Notes: generated by a model not told the origin, from the sequence alone. DNA of 64,000 nucleotides from Strongylocentrotus purpuratus (GCF_000002235.5 NW_022145604.1:675097-739096), one strand, 5' to 3'; positions 12,332 through 25,362 are shown, counted from the stretch's first letter. A program made the numbers and translations.

Positions 12332-13706
12332 ACTAACCCTTTTGCATCATAACATGTTATGTTATTTAAGTCAACCTTACATTCATCACCATTGGAATGG
12401 GTTGCTACCATCAATGCTAGTGTATTGCATGTCTGACTGACGTAACAGCCAATACAAACAACAACAACAATAAAAACAAGAACGAACCGAAAGATTTGTA
12501 ACCTTCAACCATAAACAAAATGGTAAAACCCTTTTTTTCCCGTTTTTTTTAATTGAAATATTTTTATTGTTATTGTTATTATTTGTTTTCTTTTAATGAG
12601 CATGTGTAAAGGATATTAATCTATGATCCATAGGCGTATCCCAACTATGGTACACATTCGCCCTCAAGACAAAAATATTCTTTATGTATCCTATGTATAT
12701 GCTTAAAGGTTTGTAATGTTGTCAGGTTTTCAGACATTTCGCCGCCTTACCTCATGTACCATGCCTTAACACCATCCTTACAATTCTGGGTCCCCCTTTT
12801 GAAATCATTGGGATGGTATATTTGAAAACATCATTTAATACTTGTGATGGATAGATGTTTAAACATACTCGTTCTGTGAACGAGTTTAGTAAGGTTTTGG
12901 TTTTACAATGGAGCTCGAAATCTGTTTTCAAAGTGCATGGTTATTTCTCTTATTCTTATCTATGACATTTCTAGTGCCCTTTTAGGACTTAAAATTGCTA
13001 TGAAGGTAATTTAGACCCCAAAATGTGTGAAATTTGGCCAATATCATCATACCAATTCAACTCCACTTTTATTAAAAAAATACGATGAACGTTAATTGAT
13101 CGTTGTATGTATGGATATTTCCGCCGCCTCTGAACCAATTTTGATCAAACAAAGATGATTTTGTCATTTAAGTTGTATGTTCTTTCAAATTTGACACTCA
13201 GTTTTTCATTATCTCACAACAAAATTAATTTGTGTAGCGCCCTCTGCAACCGAACTCTACTATCCCTTTAACAAAGGACCTGCGATGACGGGTTGAGCAA
13301 GCCATCCGTAATGTACTTACGAAACGAATTTCTCTTTAGTATACTAAAACAGTTTCCTTTGTCTTTTTTTTTGCATTGCTGTTAATAAAATATCATATCA
13401 CTCATGCGAGAAAGATCTCATTTCTATTTCCTGTATACCATGAGAATTTCACTTCATTTGATATTACCATTATCTAAGTTTCATATTTCTGCCTCACGAT
13501 ATTAACTGGCTATACTTGTCAGGCTGGGCCTCGAGCAAATGTAACCGAGCTTTGCAGAAGCCTACATTATATCATCGTCCTTTTTTGCGTCAATATTCAA
13601 TTTCTGTAGTGATTCAAATAATTTCTTACCCAGTGATTGATTTTGACGTCTTTGAGGAAAGATATAAAGACAAATGGTGAAAGAAGGGCTAATCATTTAA
13701 GATATA
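12332..13706. other. No gene or clear repeat
   Basis: AT-rich sequence without a significant open frame or repeat that I can recognise. Confidence 0.5.
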
Positions 13707-13975
13707 GTGAGAGGGAGAGAGAGAGAGGGGGGGGGGGGGGAGGGGAGGGGAGCGAAAGAGACGGGAAGACAGACAGACAGAGAGAGAGAGAGAGAAAGAG
13801 AAAGACAAAGGGGAAAGAAGGGGCGAGAGACAGAGAGAGAGAGAGAGAGGAAGCGAGAGAAGGAGAGAGAGACACACAGAGAGGGAAAGAGAGAGAGAAA
13901 GGGGGAAGGGAGCGAGAGGAGCGAGAGAGAGAGGGAGAGAGAGAGAGAGAGAACGAGAAAGAAAGAGATGAGTTA
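13707..13975. repeat. GA-rich microsatellite
   Basis: (GA)n with GGGG, GACAGACAGA and GAAAGAG variants. Arg/Glu and Ser/Leu frames here are low-complexity artefacts. Confidence 0.9.
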
Positions 13976-14799
13976 AGAAGATTAAAACAAAAGTTTATAG
14001 ATAAAGATAACATGATGACAATGTCTGTCTCATGGGTCTTCGATCTCGGAAACCCAGTGAGGAATGGGTGAGAAGGCGGGGGCTTCGTCATGTGAATGAC
14101 CGCAACAGAAACCTGTGACATTTGAATTGCGATCGAAATTTCGCTTTTGTGTGTGTTTGAATAGATTTGTGGTTCAGTAATTGGCACGTCATCCTGTCAA
14201 TTGAAATACTAATGGGAATTGAAAACCGATCTCAAAATACTTATTCTTTGAGGTATCTTATCTGTATTAATAAAAGTATATTTTTAGCTGAAATGTGCGA
14301 TGTCCTCAAAAGTCTTAATACTTGTTTATATTGTCAGTCTAAAATTTTTCTTTTGATTTGTATCATTATTTTAAACAAAAATATCTTTTTCGTTGTCTAG
14401 TGTTTCTTGATGTACTATTTTGATTGTATTTTGTAACAAAGGGCTCTCTTGCAAAGCAGTTTTCATGTACTGAAGAGACTATCCTGTATAAAGAACACAG
14501 AATAAATAACTCTTTCGCGACCCAAAATAGGTTGAAAGCTTCTAACGATTGCCAGAGATAGTACGCATAAACAAACAGCAAGCGATAAAGAGAAGAACAA
14601 GAAAGCTGAGAGGGGAGGCTTTTATACAGCATATTGTTATCTTTGCCCACACCGTTCTTCATGGTTTTATGTTGCCTGTATATTGACATTCATGTGTGAG
14701 TGGTGTGTGTCATGTGATGTGTACGGAGGGAGGGGGGTGGGGGTGGGGGGTGTTACCCCCTCATCGTGCACGCCCAGGCACTGACCGTGTGGCCCACGG

Positions 14800-14990
14800 G
14801 GGCGTCTTTAATTTGAATAATGCAAGCTCAGTGATAGAGCAGTGGTTTCGAAATGAAGCCACTAGTGCCCTTCTGTGAGGCATCAATCCTCATTACCAAG
14901 TCCCTCGGGGAGTACTTAAAGCCATCGGTCTCCTGGTTACTTACAAGCCAAGGCATGCTTTCTTAGCAGTCAGATAAAACAAACAAACCA
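14800..14990 (+). mobile_element. SINE-like repeat, copy 1
   Basis: Shares the block TGTGAGGCATCAATCCTCAT and a later GCATGCTTT..AGCAGTCA block with 28755-28965. A degenerate tRNA-like head (GCTCAGTGATAGAGCAGTGG) precedes it. Probably an old tRNA-derived SINE; the limits are approximate. Confidence 0.5.
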
Positions 14991-15045
14991 ATCATTTCTT
15001 GCGACTTTTGTATATTAACGACTTTGTCCAATTTTAGAGCCATTC

Positions 15046-15540
15046 TCATCATCATCATCAACTTCAGGTGGCGCTGTAAAGCGCTGCTGTGGTCTTCACG
15101 AGAGCACGCTATGCAACTCTTTCACCTGCCATTTGTGTTGCACCTTTCATTCCTTGTCCAGACACTTTCTTGATATCATCAGTCCAAGATATTGGTGGAC
15201 GACCTCTACCCCGTTTTCCTTCGACTGCTCCTTGCAGTATTTGCTTCTCAACACCTTCAGATCTCCTAACAATGTGCCCAAAATAGTTTATTTTTCTTTC
15301 CATGATCCCCCTTCTGATGGTCAAGTCTGTTCCAATTTTTTCCAGGACCCACATATTTGTCTTTTTTAAAATCTTTCCATGAAACCTGCAACAGCCTCCT
15401 GTAGCACCACATTTCAAAGGCATCAACTTTCAGAGCCATTCTATGACTTGTATATCTTTTGGAATTTCGGAAGTTGTCATTAGTTTCTAAAACCCATGCT
15501 TGTATAATTATGAACAAAGAATAATGCATGTTTGTACATT
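15046..15540 (-). pseudogene. LINE reverse-transcriptase 3' relic
   Basis: On the minus strand two overlapping frames (15266-15529, then 15109-15426) give the C-terminal end of a non-LTR retrotransposon polymerase. The first has ALKVDAFEMWCYRRLLQVSW; the second has RKINYFGHIVRRSEG and GKRGRGRPPISWTDDIKK. These are the typical region after the reverse-transcriptase domain. One frameshift near 15370 breaks it. The 3' end is marked by a (TGA)n tail at 15046-15060. A second copy of the last 180 bases lies at 56870-57050. It is a dead 5'-truncated insertion. Confidence 0.82.
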
Positions 15541-15699
15541 GGAAATATTCAAATCAAGAAAGGCAAGTTCACTTTCAACCGCTTTGACCCAGTCGAATAG
15601 CCGAGACAAGGTGACTCATTTGATATAAACAGGGATAATCATGATCCTGTCAGAAACCTACAAATGTTTCTACACTTCCGTTCACCGCATATAAATTAT

Positions 15700-15867
15700 T
15701 CAATATCCCTGTTAAATATTTCATGTTTTGCTTATTTCATTGTTATTTTGTTTGTTACCATGTATATACAGTACATATCCATGTTAAGAACACTTTTTGC
15801 TGATACTGTTATCCTGTATAAATAGTTTTTGAATAAATCAATCAACCAATAGATAATAAAATAAACA
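15700..15867 (+). mobile_element. Possible LINE 3' tail
   Basis: AT-rich sequence ending TTGAATAAATCAATCAACC followed by AT-rich repeats, similar in style to the LINE tail at 46750-47041. Weak evidence. Confidence 0.25.
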
Positions 15868-15875
15868 GCAGACCA

Positions 15876-15929
15876 CAGGCGCGGATCCAGGGGGGGGGGC
15901 CGAGCGGGCCTTGGCCCCCCCCCCCCCCC

Positions 15930-15965
<36 letters not shown>

Positions 15966-18905
15966 AAAAAAAGGAAAAGAAGCGAAAGGGAAAGAGGAGA
16001 GAAAGGGAAAGAAAGAAGAGGAAGAAGAAAAGAAAAGGGGGAAGAAGGAGATCGGGGGGTCGAAAGGGCTTTGCCTCCCAGGCTGTTGACCCCCCCCCCC
16101 CCCCCCCATAAAACAAATAAGAGAGAAGGAAGGAAAGGGAAAGGAAAAGAGGAGATACTGGCGTACTGATAGGGAGGGGGGGGGGGGGGTTAGTGGAAAT
16201 CAAATTCAAATGTGGTTTATTTCTAATTCCACAACGGTGGATTACAAATAATGCTGAAATTACATCATTTCCGAGATTTTTCCTCACTTTTTAGTAAATT
16301 ATACGTTTGTATGTGTTTGTTGGAAAATGACCAATTCCTAAATTTGCAGCCACGCAAGAAATATGATTCTTGAGATTCCTACATGTCAGGGCCCGAGGTA
16401 CGGTGGGGATCGGGAGCCTCGAGCTCCCCCTCCCCCCCCCCACACTTTGTTTGAAAAAGTATATTAAAGAGAAATAAAATAGAATGAGAGCAAGAAAGAA
16501 AGAATAGTTAACTGCCAGTGTTAACAAATAATGAGGCATCAAAATATGCTCATCTGACCGTGATTAAATGCCTAAAACCCCTAAGCTTCCGTGGGCTCTG
16601 CCCCCTGGATCCCACCAAGGGCCCTACGGCGGGCCCTTAGATGCTCTTCTGACGGTAATTTAATTCCTAAAGCCCCTGATTTTGGGGGGCTCCGCCCCCT
16701 GGACCCAACGCCAAATAGTTACCTGCCAGTGTCACGAAATAATAAGGTATACAAAAAAAATATGCTCATATGACCTTAATTAAACGCCTAAAACCTCTGA
16801 GCTTCCGGGGCCGGCTTCGCCGCCGCCCCAGACAAGGATTAACAATCGAGAACCGTACAGCGAATCGTCTTTTTTCTCTCATAATCTTATGAAACGTGAA
16901 GCTTCCGCGCTTTGCGCGGGAGGGGAACCTAAATTCAGACAAGGATTCAGAGGCGAGAACGGTTATAGCAATCTTTTATGATTTAATAAAACGTAAAAGC
17001 TTCCGCGCTTCGCGCGGGATGGAGGGGGGGGGGGGAACTTAATTCCGACGAGGATTATTTTCGAGAGCGGTACAACGAATCGTCTTCTTTCTCTAATGAT
17101 TTAATGAAAATTAAAAGCTTCCGCGCTTCGCGCGGGAGGGGGGAAGCTGAATTCAGACGAGGATTAAGAGTCGAGAACTGAACAGCAAATCGTCTTTTTT
17201 CTCTCATAATCTTATGAAACTTTAAAGCTTGAGCGCTTCGCGCGGGAGGGGGGGGGGGAGGGGACCTGAATTCAGACGAGGATTAAGAGTCGAGAACGGT
17301 ACAACGAATCGCCTTCTTTCTTCAATAGTTTAATGAAACGTCAAAGCTTCCGCAAATCGCGCAGGAGGGGGAGGGGGTAAACTAAATTCAGACGAGGATT
17401 AAGAGTCGAGAACTGTACAACGAATCGTCTTGTTTCTCTAATGATTTAATGAAACATAAAAGCTTCCGCGCTTCGCGCGGGAGGGGGGAGAATCGAAATT
17501 CAGACGAGGATTAAGAGTCGAGAACTGTTCAGCCAATCGTCTTCTTTCTCTCATAATCTTATGAAACTTAAAAGCTTCCGCGCTTCGCGCGAGAGGGGGG
17601 GGGGACCTGAATTCAGACGAGGATTAAGAGTCGAGAACTGTACAGCGAATCGTCTTCTTTCTCTAATAATTTAATGAAACGTAAAAGCTTCCGCGCTTCG
17701 CGCGGAGGGGGGGGGGGGGGGGGGAGGGAACTGAATTCAGACGAGGATTAAGATTCGAGAACGGTACAACGAATTGCCTTCTTTCATATAGTTTAATGAA
17801 ACGTCAAAGCTTCCGCGCTTCGCGCAGGAGGGGGAGAGGGAGGGGGGAACTGAATCTAGACAAGGATTAAGAGTCGAGAACGGTACAACGAATCGTCTTC
17901 TTTCTCTAATTATTTAATGAATCGTAAAAGCTTCCGCGCTTCGCGCGGGAGGGGGGAGAATCGAAATTCAGACGAGGATTAAGAGTCGAGAACTGTTCAG
18001 CCAATCGTCTTCTTTCTCTCATAATCTTATGAAACTTAAAAGCTTCCGCGCTTCGCGCGAGAGAGGGGGGGGGGGGGACCTGAATTCAGACGAGGATTAA
18101 GAGTCGAGAACTGTACAGCGAATCGTCTTCTTTCTCTAATAATTTAATGAAACGTAAAAGCTTCCGCGCTTCGCGCGGAGGGGGGGGGGGGGGGGGGGGA
18201 GGGAACTGAATTCAGACGAGGATTAAGATTCGAGAACGGTACAACGAATTGCCTTCTTTCATGTAGTTTAATGAAACGTCAAAGCTTCCGCGCTTCGCGC
18301 AGGAGGGGGAGAGGGAGGGGGGAACTGAATCTAGACAAGGATTAAGAGTCGAGAACGGTACAACGAATCGTCTTTTTTCTCCAATGATTTAATGAATCGT
18401 AAAAGCTTCCGCGCTTCGCGCGGGAGGGGGGGGGGAGAATCTAAATTCAGACGAGGATTATTTTCGAAAACGGTACAACGAATTGTCTTTTTTCTCTAAT
18501 GATTTAAGGAAACTTAAAAGCTTCCGCGCTTCGCGCGATAGGGGGGGGGGGGAACATGAATTCAGACGAGAATTTAGAGTTGAGAACTCTACAACGAATC
18601 GTTTTCTTTCTCTAATAATTTAATAAATCCTAAAATTTTCCGCGCTTCGCGCGAGAGGGCAAAAACTAAATTCAGACGAGATTTATATTCGAGAACGGTA
18701 CAACGAACCGTCTTCTTTTTCTAATAATTAAATGAAACGTCAAAGCTTCCGCGTTTCGCGGAGGAGGGAGGGGGAAATTCGCCCCTCCCTGCACCGACCC
18801 CCCCCCCCGCATCACGTCACTGTTGGTCACCATTACGTACCAATATTTGGCTCGCATAATTTCAAATTTGGGCCCCCCCCCTAAGAAATCCTGGATCCGC
18901 GCCTG
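15876..18905. mobile_element. 3-kb hAT-like element carrying a minisatellite
   Basis: Perfect 16-bp terminal inverted repeats CAGGCGCGGATCCAGG at 15876-15891, and as reverse complement at 18890-18905. They are flanked by an exact 8-bp duplication GCAGACCA (15868-15875 and 18906-18913), so the unit moved, or was born, as one piece. Inside: two poly-C/poly-A blocks at the left (15891-16190), a short unique part, a region with about two units of some 215 bp (16500-16800), then the hairpin/poly-G minisatellite (16800-18780). No transposase frame, so it would depend on an enzyme supplied in trans. Confidence 0.88.
16800..18780. repeat. Minisatellite of about 17 units with GC hairpin and poly-G
   Basis: Tandem units of about 105-125 bp. 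Each contains GACGAGGATTAAGAGTCGAG, then ACGAATCGTCTTCTTTCTC, then TTAATGAAACGTAAAAGCTT, then the hairpin CCGCGCTTCGCGCGG (6-bp stem, TTC loop), then a G run of variable length. I count 17 hairpin occurrences, a few mutated. Units vary mainly in G-run length. Confidence 0.92.
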
Positions 18906-18913
18906 GCAGACCA

Positions 18914-21317
18914 TACATTACAATCACAATAACCTTGTTGGACAATAATTTTCAGAGTTCGGTTAGTTTGGAGTCGGCTTATTTATTGCTGTTCTTTAAT
19001 GTTTGCATAGGGTTAGGTGTCACGATACATGAAAATCACCGTGATACCCACGTGTTAACTGCCATCAATCCGTGAAAGATGTCACGTGATCAGGAATTGA
19101 TCCCCTAGATGCTAAGGGCAAGGTAGGCGATTGAAATCGTTTATCGATCAAACACCTCACTCTAATGTCAAGACGATTCAAGAGCTATAGAGTGACGATT
19201 ATCACATCAGTTGCTTATCAAAATGTATTTTGAGGAGGGGGTGGGAAAGGGGGGCTGATCGCAATCAGGCGCAGAGATTTTTTGTTTGAACATTCACACA
19301 CGCGCGCCCATCCATCCGCGGATACAATACACTCAAGCAAACGCACAAAAGTCCCTCACAAAATAACCCCCTCTCACCCCACCCCCCCCCAAAAAAAAAA
19401 AGCGGATTCATTTTAGGACGTGTTCAACTTACATGTACTTAGCATTTTCGAACAAAGAATTTGTGTTTAAGAGTTACTAATATTAATTTTGTCAAATTAT
19501 TCTGCAATTGATTTTAAAATTATCATTTCCTCGAAAGTTGGGTATAATTTTACACGTCACCCCCTCCCTCAAAATAATGTGGGGGATGTACATGTATATC
19601 CATCTCAATATCCAAGCTTTCCGTCCTGGTAGAAGGCGCCACGCCGCCACGCACTGTACTCTGAATGCATGCTCAAGAAGTGAGAGAGCGTCTATTACTC
19701 GGCTCTGATGACCATGATAACACTTATAAGTACCACCATGATCATGATGAAGTTCAACAAACGAGCAGGCTAACATTATACAGACATGATTTCATATCGT
19801 AAGATATTTTGGTGCATGTACTGTGGTCTTTCATTTAAAATTCTATGTAGACAAAATCTGAGTGGTATGTTATTGTTTTCAAACCAACTTTCCAACCTGA
19901 CCTGCTATTTCGCATGTAGAGACGGTTTTGTAAATAGCGTATTGGTTTAATTTTTTGGATAAAAAGATGCACTTTTATGTTAAAGTATGTACCAAAATAC
20001 AGACGGCATTCCAACCAGTTACCATATTAAAAGGGTGCCCATACTAATCTAACTATGCACAGTGATGTTTAAACCCTGCTTTTACTACTGGCTATCGAAC
20101 TGGATAGCATCTTCTAGTCCTGGGTAGAGAGAGGCTATGTAGATAAAATACCTTGACGAAGTGCTTACTGTCATTGCCGTTCCAGAGGGCGAACCTACGA
20201 ATTCCTCAATTATTTCATTTGATCCATTGTCGACGGATTCTAAGGTCAATCTAAAGACGGAATTCTTTGATGGCTTAAATGCTTTGAATTTTGACCAGCA
20301 CGCCTTCTAACTTCCGATCCCATTCCTAATCAAAATGATCTGTTAATAGCTATTTCTGATCTTGTCTTTGCTCGGTAATTATCGATTACAAATCTTTTAA
20401 GGAAAAGAAACACTTCGTTCCATTTATCATTTCATGTCATTGTAATTAAATTGCATACATTGATGGATTGTTGGCCAATAGTTGGCGGACATTTAGACGC
20501 CAAATTGATGAAGTTAGTGACACACTTGGGGATCGCAGTCTCTCCACTCAAGGGGTGATTGGACTCATCCTTTTAATATCACTTAAAACATCAAGCGGTC
20601 AGACAAGAAAATAGTTGCTCCATCTAATTTTATTCCCAGAAGAGTCATGGCAGTACTTCCAGTTGAGAGATTTCTTCGATTTGTTCTAACTTGATTAAAA
20701 CCAAGATTCTTCATGCTTGATATCTAAGATAATGTCAACAACGGAGTAGTGAGTAATTAAGTGGTTGACTAAATAAAGAAGGCTTTATTAAGGTCGCTAA
20801 TGACCACATTTTGCACTGTTCTAGAAATGTAATTTGTATCTTAAAGATGTATTCACCCCCTCTTTTGGCAAATAAAGCCCCCACCCCTAATTCGTGATGT
20901 TTTGTTGCCTTCTATAACGGCTAGAGCGTGGCATGAAATGTAATAAGTGAAAGACCCTTCAATCGTTTATGATCAGTGCTTATGCTAGCGAATCGGTCAC
21001 GTTCAAGACCATAACACGATTCAAGCTTGTTTTATGGAATAATGAAAACTCTTTACGATGACAGGTCTCCTAATGTTACTTGTGACATGGAACTTTGAGG
21101 GCATGCACAGTAGCTTCAAGACTTACGGAACCAGTAAAACGAAAGTGAATTAAAGACAGACTCCAGTGTTTACTGGGACCCGGTTGCAGTTGTATTTTAG
21201 AATCTAAACAACCATGTGGGTGGAATAGCAACATAACTCACTGTCGAATGATTTGTCGAATTAGATGTTGCAGCAGTCGTGGCTTTGGAGTCGGACGATC
21301 AGACGTTACGGCTTTAA
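18914..21317. other. No gene recognised
   Basis: Unique-looking sequence with short overlapping open frames on both strands and no motif or repeat I can name. A C-rich run followed by A is at 19370-19402. Confidence 0.5.
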
Positions 21318-21655
21318 GGGATTGGGTAATATTGCCTCACATTCTGAAACAAAATCCTGGATTTAGCTCATGATGCTATCTTAATCATAAACCTTTAGGT
21401 CAGTCAGGAATCCCATGAATATCAAGATATTTATGATTGGGAATCGAAATCAAATTTTGCGTTTTCCTAACAGTTTGCATACACTTCAGTCTATTAGGGA
21501 AACGAGTATGGTAAAACCGGTAATTCAAAGATTTTTAAAAACTTTTTTGAGTCACTTCATGATCATTTTGTAGGGCTTCAATATTACTCCATATCACAGA
21601 CACTGATGACATGTAGGGCCATGCATTTCTGATTTAACATTGTTAAACGATGCCT
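21318..21655 (+). mobile_element. TTAA-flanked MITE, copy C
   Basis: Same family and orientation as 472-847, starting GGGATTGGGT and ending GATGCCT, with TTAA outside both ends (21314-21317, 21656-21659). The blocks around ATATTTATGATTGG and the end block GATTTAACATTGTTAAACGA are well conserved. Confidence 0.72.
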
Positions 21656-23543
21656 TTAATGCATTTATTATATAATTCATAATGCGTTGTCCCTTTTGGG
21701 AACGCTGCTTCAAAAATTTAATAGTTCATATAGTGACAGCTTAAGATATTTATTTGGTTCCTTTTTTCTTAAAAAAACACACATTAAGGCTTTTAAGAAA
21801 ACATTCACGATTTTACTGTACCGTGCTTATTTAATTAGTCATTGTTTCGAACCTTTTTGTTTTAACTGTTGTTGTTTTTCTCAAAAGATGATCATTTAAA
21901 AAAGTTATAAAAGTATATCGATATTTTCTTCAATATCACAAGGGAACGGAGTGTGTGCACTATGTGCGCGGAATTATAACCGTGACAATGATATTATCGC
22001 GACAGGATGATTACTTGCAACAATTGATTCAAAATTTTACTTTTACTTTTACAGTTATTTATCTATCTACTATCAATTAGCAAAGTATGTATATAGCTTG
22101 AGGTTTGAACAATTATGATAACTTTATTTTTATCATTTTTATTGTACATGTATATGATCATTTTTGTTTTTATGCACACTTTAAGTAAACATTGCAATAT
22201 TGGTCTTTGGACTAATGCATTGTACATCGTATATTTTGATATCAATAAACAGAAATTGAATTGAGTTGAATTGAATTGAATTACAATGTAGATCGGTTTG
22301 AAACGTAGTATTAAGCGCCATAAAAGTGTGACTATTATTATGGTTAGAATTATTATTATTATTTTTGTCATTTATTGTTATAAGTATTGTTAATATTATC
22401 GTTATAATCATTGATATTATTGTTGTTGTTGTTGCTCCAAAACTCTAAAGAGCGAAACATATTTTTATTTCCCGTACTAAGGTCGTATTACTAGTACGTT
22501 GGAACACCATGCTAAATGGTTGTGAAAACGGATATTCGCATGTGTTATCATTTCTCAAGTCAGTGACACCATGGCCATGAAACTCAAGTAGACTATATTT
22601 ATCATCAATATTTTCACAGTTTACAAGCAATGAATAAAAAGCAGGTAATTTACCGAATATTGACAAAAACACTGTAATATTGATTTTCCCTACATTTGTA
22701 TGCAGCTTACGGGCTATGAGGCTTTCTGTGAACAGAATATATTACCACTAAACATGAAAAGGAAAATAAAATGTAGAGAGTTACAGTGTACCCCCAAAAC
22801 CTCCCCCGTAGTATATATTTTCTTGCCTTCCACTCAATACCCACTCTCGTCGTTCTTTAGGTCAATAACACTCTATACGTTCAACCCATTACGTGCCGCG
22901 ACTGAAAACATCCAATAGTTACTTTCAGAATATTCAACAAAAACACTTTCAATGTGAAGTCGTTGACACTGCTTACAAACTGGAATAACAATTATATAAA
23001 TGGTAGACTCTAACTCTATACATTCTTAGTGTTCACATTTACTGCTCTTTTGACGTGACCTGTTCTGGACCCTGAATGGGAAATTAAAACGCTTTAAATG
23101 ATATTTTCTGGAGAAGGCGTGGGGATGGGTGTACAATAAAACCTCTGGCTTACTTATTATAATAATAATAATATTAATAATGATAGTGATAATAATAATG
23201 ATAACAATAATGTAACTAACCTTATATATATTCATGTATGTTAATCTTCAGTATGGGCATGCGCAGAGGACAAAATTGTAAAGCGTTGATTAGAAGAAGA
23301 AGAAAAAACTGAGACCGCCAGCACAGGTATTTAATTATTTTTGTGTTTAATTTATACTGTTGTTTCTGTTGTGTAGTTATGGTTTTATGATATGATTTTT
23401 TAATACAATCAGGAGTCCTCAATCCTCCCTCTCTCTCACATGGTGCACCCGCAAGCTTCTGTATATCTACATCACCATGCAAGCCGATACTTACAAGCAG
23501 CATCTACTGTCACCTTGTTGTGACAAAAAAGATAATAGTACTG
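21656..23543. other. No gene; AT-rich, possible LINE tail
   Basis: A segment ending in tandem TTGAA repeats (22253-22283) after ATCAATAAACAGAAA looks like a retroposon 3' tail. ATT/ATA-rich runs lie near 22335-22435 and 23155-23215. Nothing codes convincingly. Confidence 0.4.

Positions 23544-23620
<77 letters not shown>
23544..23620. repeat. (AAT)n microsatellite
   Basis: About 25 perfect AAT triplets, continuing into variant GATAATAGTAGT. Confidence 0.95.
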
Positions 23621-23622
<2 letters not shown>

Positions 23623-23649
23623 TAATAGTAGTAGTAATAATAATGATAA

Positions 23650-25085
23650 CTAGAAATTTAATTCGTCATGGGGACGATTTAGGTGGTCTGTCTTCAATTT
23701 TTATGATCATTGAAAGGTCAAAAAGAAAAAAAAGTGAAGAAAAAAATTGTTGGAGACGCCCGGACTCGAACCAGGGACATCGAGGACGGAAGTCAAGTGC
23801 CTTACCGATATACCAAAACGTTTCCCATAGCAATTACACGTAAACGGAAAATGAAATTCTCAAATCCCACTTTGCAAGTGAAATATGAGCATGATACCGG
23901 CATCTGATCGAAAAATAAAGGGCACATTTGTGATAGCCCATTGTCTCAGCTACAACATACTCAAAGCTCAGCGTAAACGAAGATAAAACGACGGAGATAT
24001 TGCTCGCGAAAGACAAGAATGTAGAATCCAGTTTTGAGAAAAAGTCATGTCCCGTAGAGAATACACGCAAAATGTGAAAATTGACATGCCTCCTTTAATC
24101 GCAAAAATACGCCATGATGCCATTGTCAAAATGAAAAATACGTCGTGACTTTATTTGTAGAGATTTGTCTCAGCTAGAACATATCAAAATTTGGATGAAA
24201 ATTGATCAATATTTACAGAGATACAGTCAATTTTCCAGAAATATGCTGACGTCATAATATGCAAATTGAAATTTTGAGTTCGGAGGCCATTATAATGACG
24301 TCCTGAGTTAATTGAGGGTCAAATGAGATATGAAATCAAATCTCCGACTCATAATCTATCCAAATATGAAAAAGAATTGGGGGTATCTATCCATTCTGAA
24401 GAGCTACAATGGATTTTGTATAAGCATGTTTTTGCCCATATATGCTATGTATTACAAGAGCTCGCACGCACGGACATTTACCTTGAACGGAGGCCATCAT
24501 GATGACGTCATGAGTTAATTGAGGGTTCGAACGGACATTTACCTTAAACCGACGCTCATTTCGTTATTAATGGTCATAAAGAGATAAACAAGGTATCAAA
24601 TTGTTCGGAATAAAGTGGGCAATACTATGATAGACCAAAAAAGGTGATTCTAGGTTGTGTACGACCATTACGAACACAAACGTGCGCGCAAGTTTATGAC
24701 GCAAAATTTTCGAAATGCTTGAAATGGCCTAAAACGTACTCTAATTTGATCAAAAAGTGATTTTGAGCATTTTTTAGTTTTGCGCGCACCGACGCGCGGG
24801 CGTACGCGTACGTGCGCGTTTATTGACCTTAAGTTGACCGGACGGATATTGACCTCAATCGTTATAAATATGAATGAGAAATGAGTTACGTTTATGAAGA
24901 TATGATCATGAGTTGTATATTAGAGTACTTCACAAAATGGCGCCTGGATGACGTCACGATATTTTGATGAACTTGAAAATGTTCCTGTCACGTCTTGATA
25001 TGATGACCTATGACTGTGTTAAATTTGAAAGAAATTGGACGGTTCAATTTTGAGTAATCGTGCACACAAAAAAGTGGTCACAAAT
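23650..25085. mobile_element. Large non-coding repeat, copy I, with tRNA-like segment
   Basis: Begins with TAGAAATTTAATTCGTCA and AGGTGGTCTGTC, then follows the same order of blocks as copy II (25131-27033) over more than 1 kb. It carries a minus-strand tRNA-like stretch (about 23750-23817) and GACGTCA-rich segments. No open frame of note. Class unknown; the AGGTGGTCTGT ends suggest a DNA transposon. Confidence 0.65.
23750..23817 (-). other. tRNA-like segment inside copy I
   Basis: On the minus strand a good B box (GGTTCGAGTCC, complement of 23762-23772) is preceded by a weak A box (TGGTATATCGGTAAGGC). The 5' and 3' parts do not pair into an acceptor stem, so this is a tRNA-derived piece of a repeat and not a working tRNA gene. 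Confidence 0.55.
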
Positions 25086-25223
25086 TTATTTTAATTGAAT
25101 TGTGTTTTTGTACAAATTCAATTAAAATACTAGAAATTTAATTCGTCACGAAGACGAATAAGGTGGTCTGTCTAAGTCTTATGATAGATTTGAGAATGGG
25201 AGAAGTTATATAGACATGTAAAC

Positions 25224-25362
25224 AATGATGATGATGATGATGATGATCTTGATAGTAATGGTGATGACGATGATGACGATGATAATGATAATGTTGATGA
25301 TGACGATGATGATGTTGATGATCATGATCATGATCATGATGATATTGATGATGATGATGATC
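25224..25362. repeat. (GAT)n-type microsatellite
   Basis: GATGAT repeats with GATCATGATCATGAT variants that are self-complementary, lying inside copy II. Confidence 0.85.

Noticed and set aside
13637..14187. Open frames of 144 and 164 codons on both strands
   Set aside because: They run through the GA/CT microsatellite and encode Arg/Glu or Ser/Leu low-complexity strings.
16800..18780. Regularly spaced repeats resembling a CRISPR array
   Set aside because: The whole unit of about 115 bp is repeated, with no unique spacers, in an intron-bearing animal genome and inside a transposon. It is a minisatellite.
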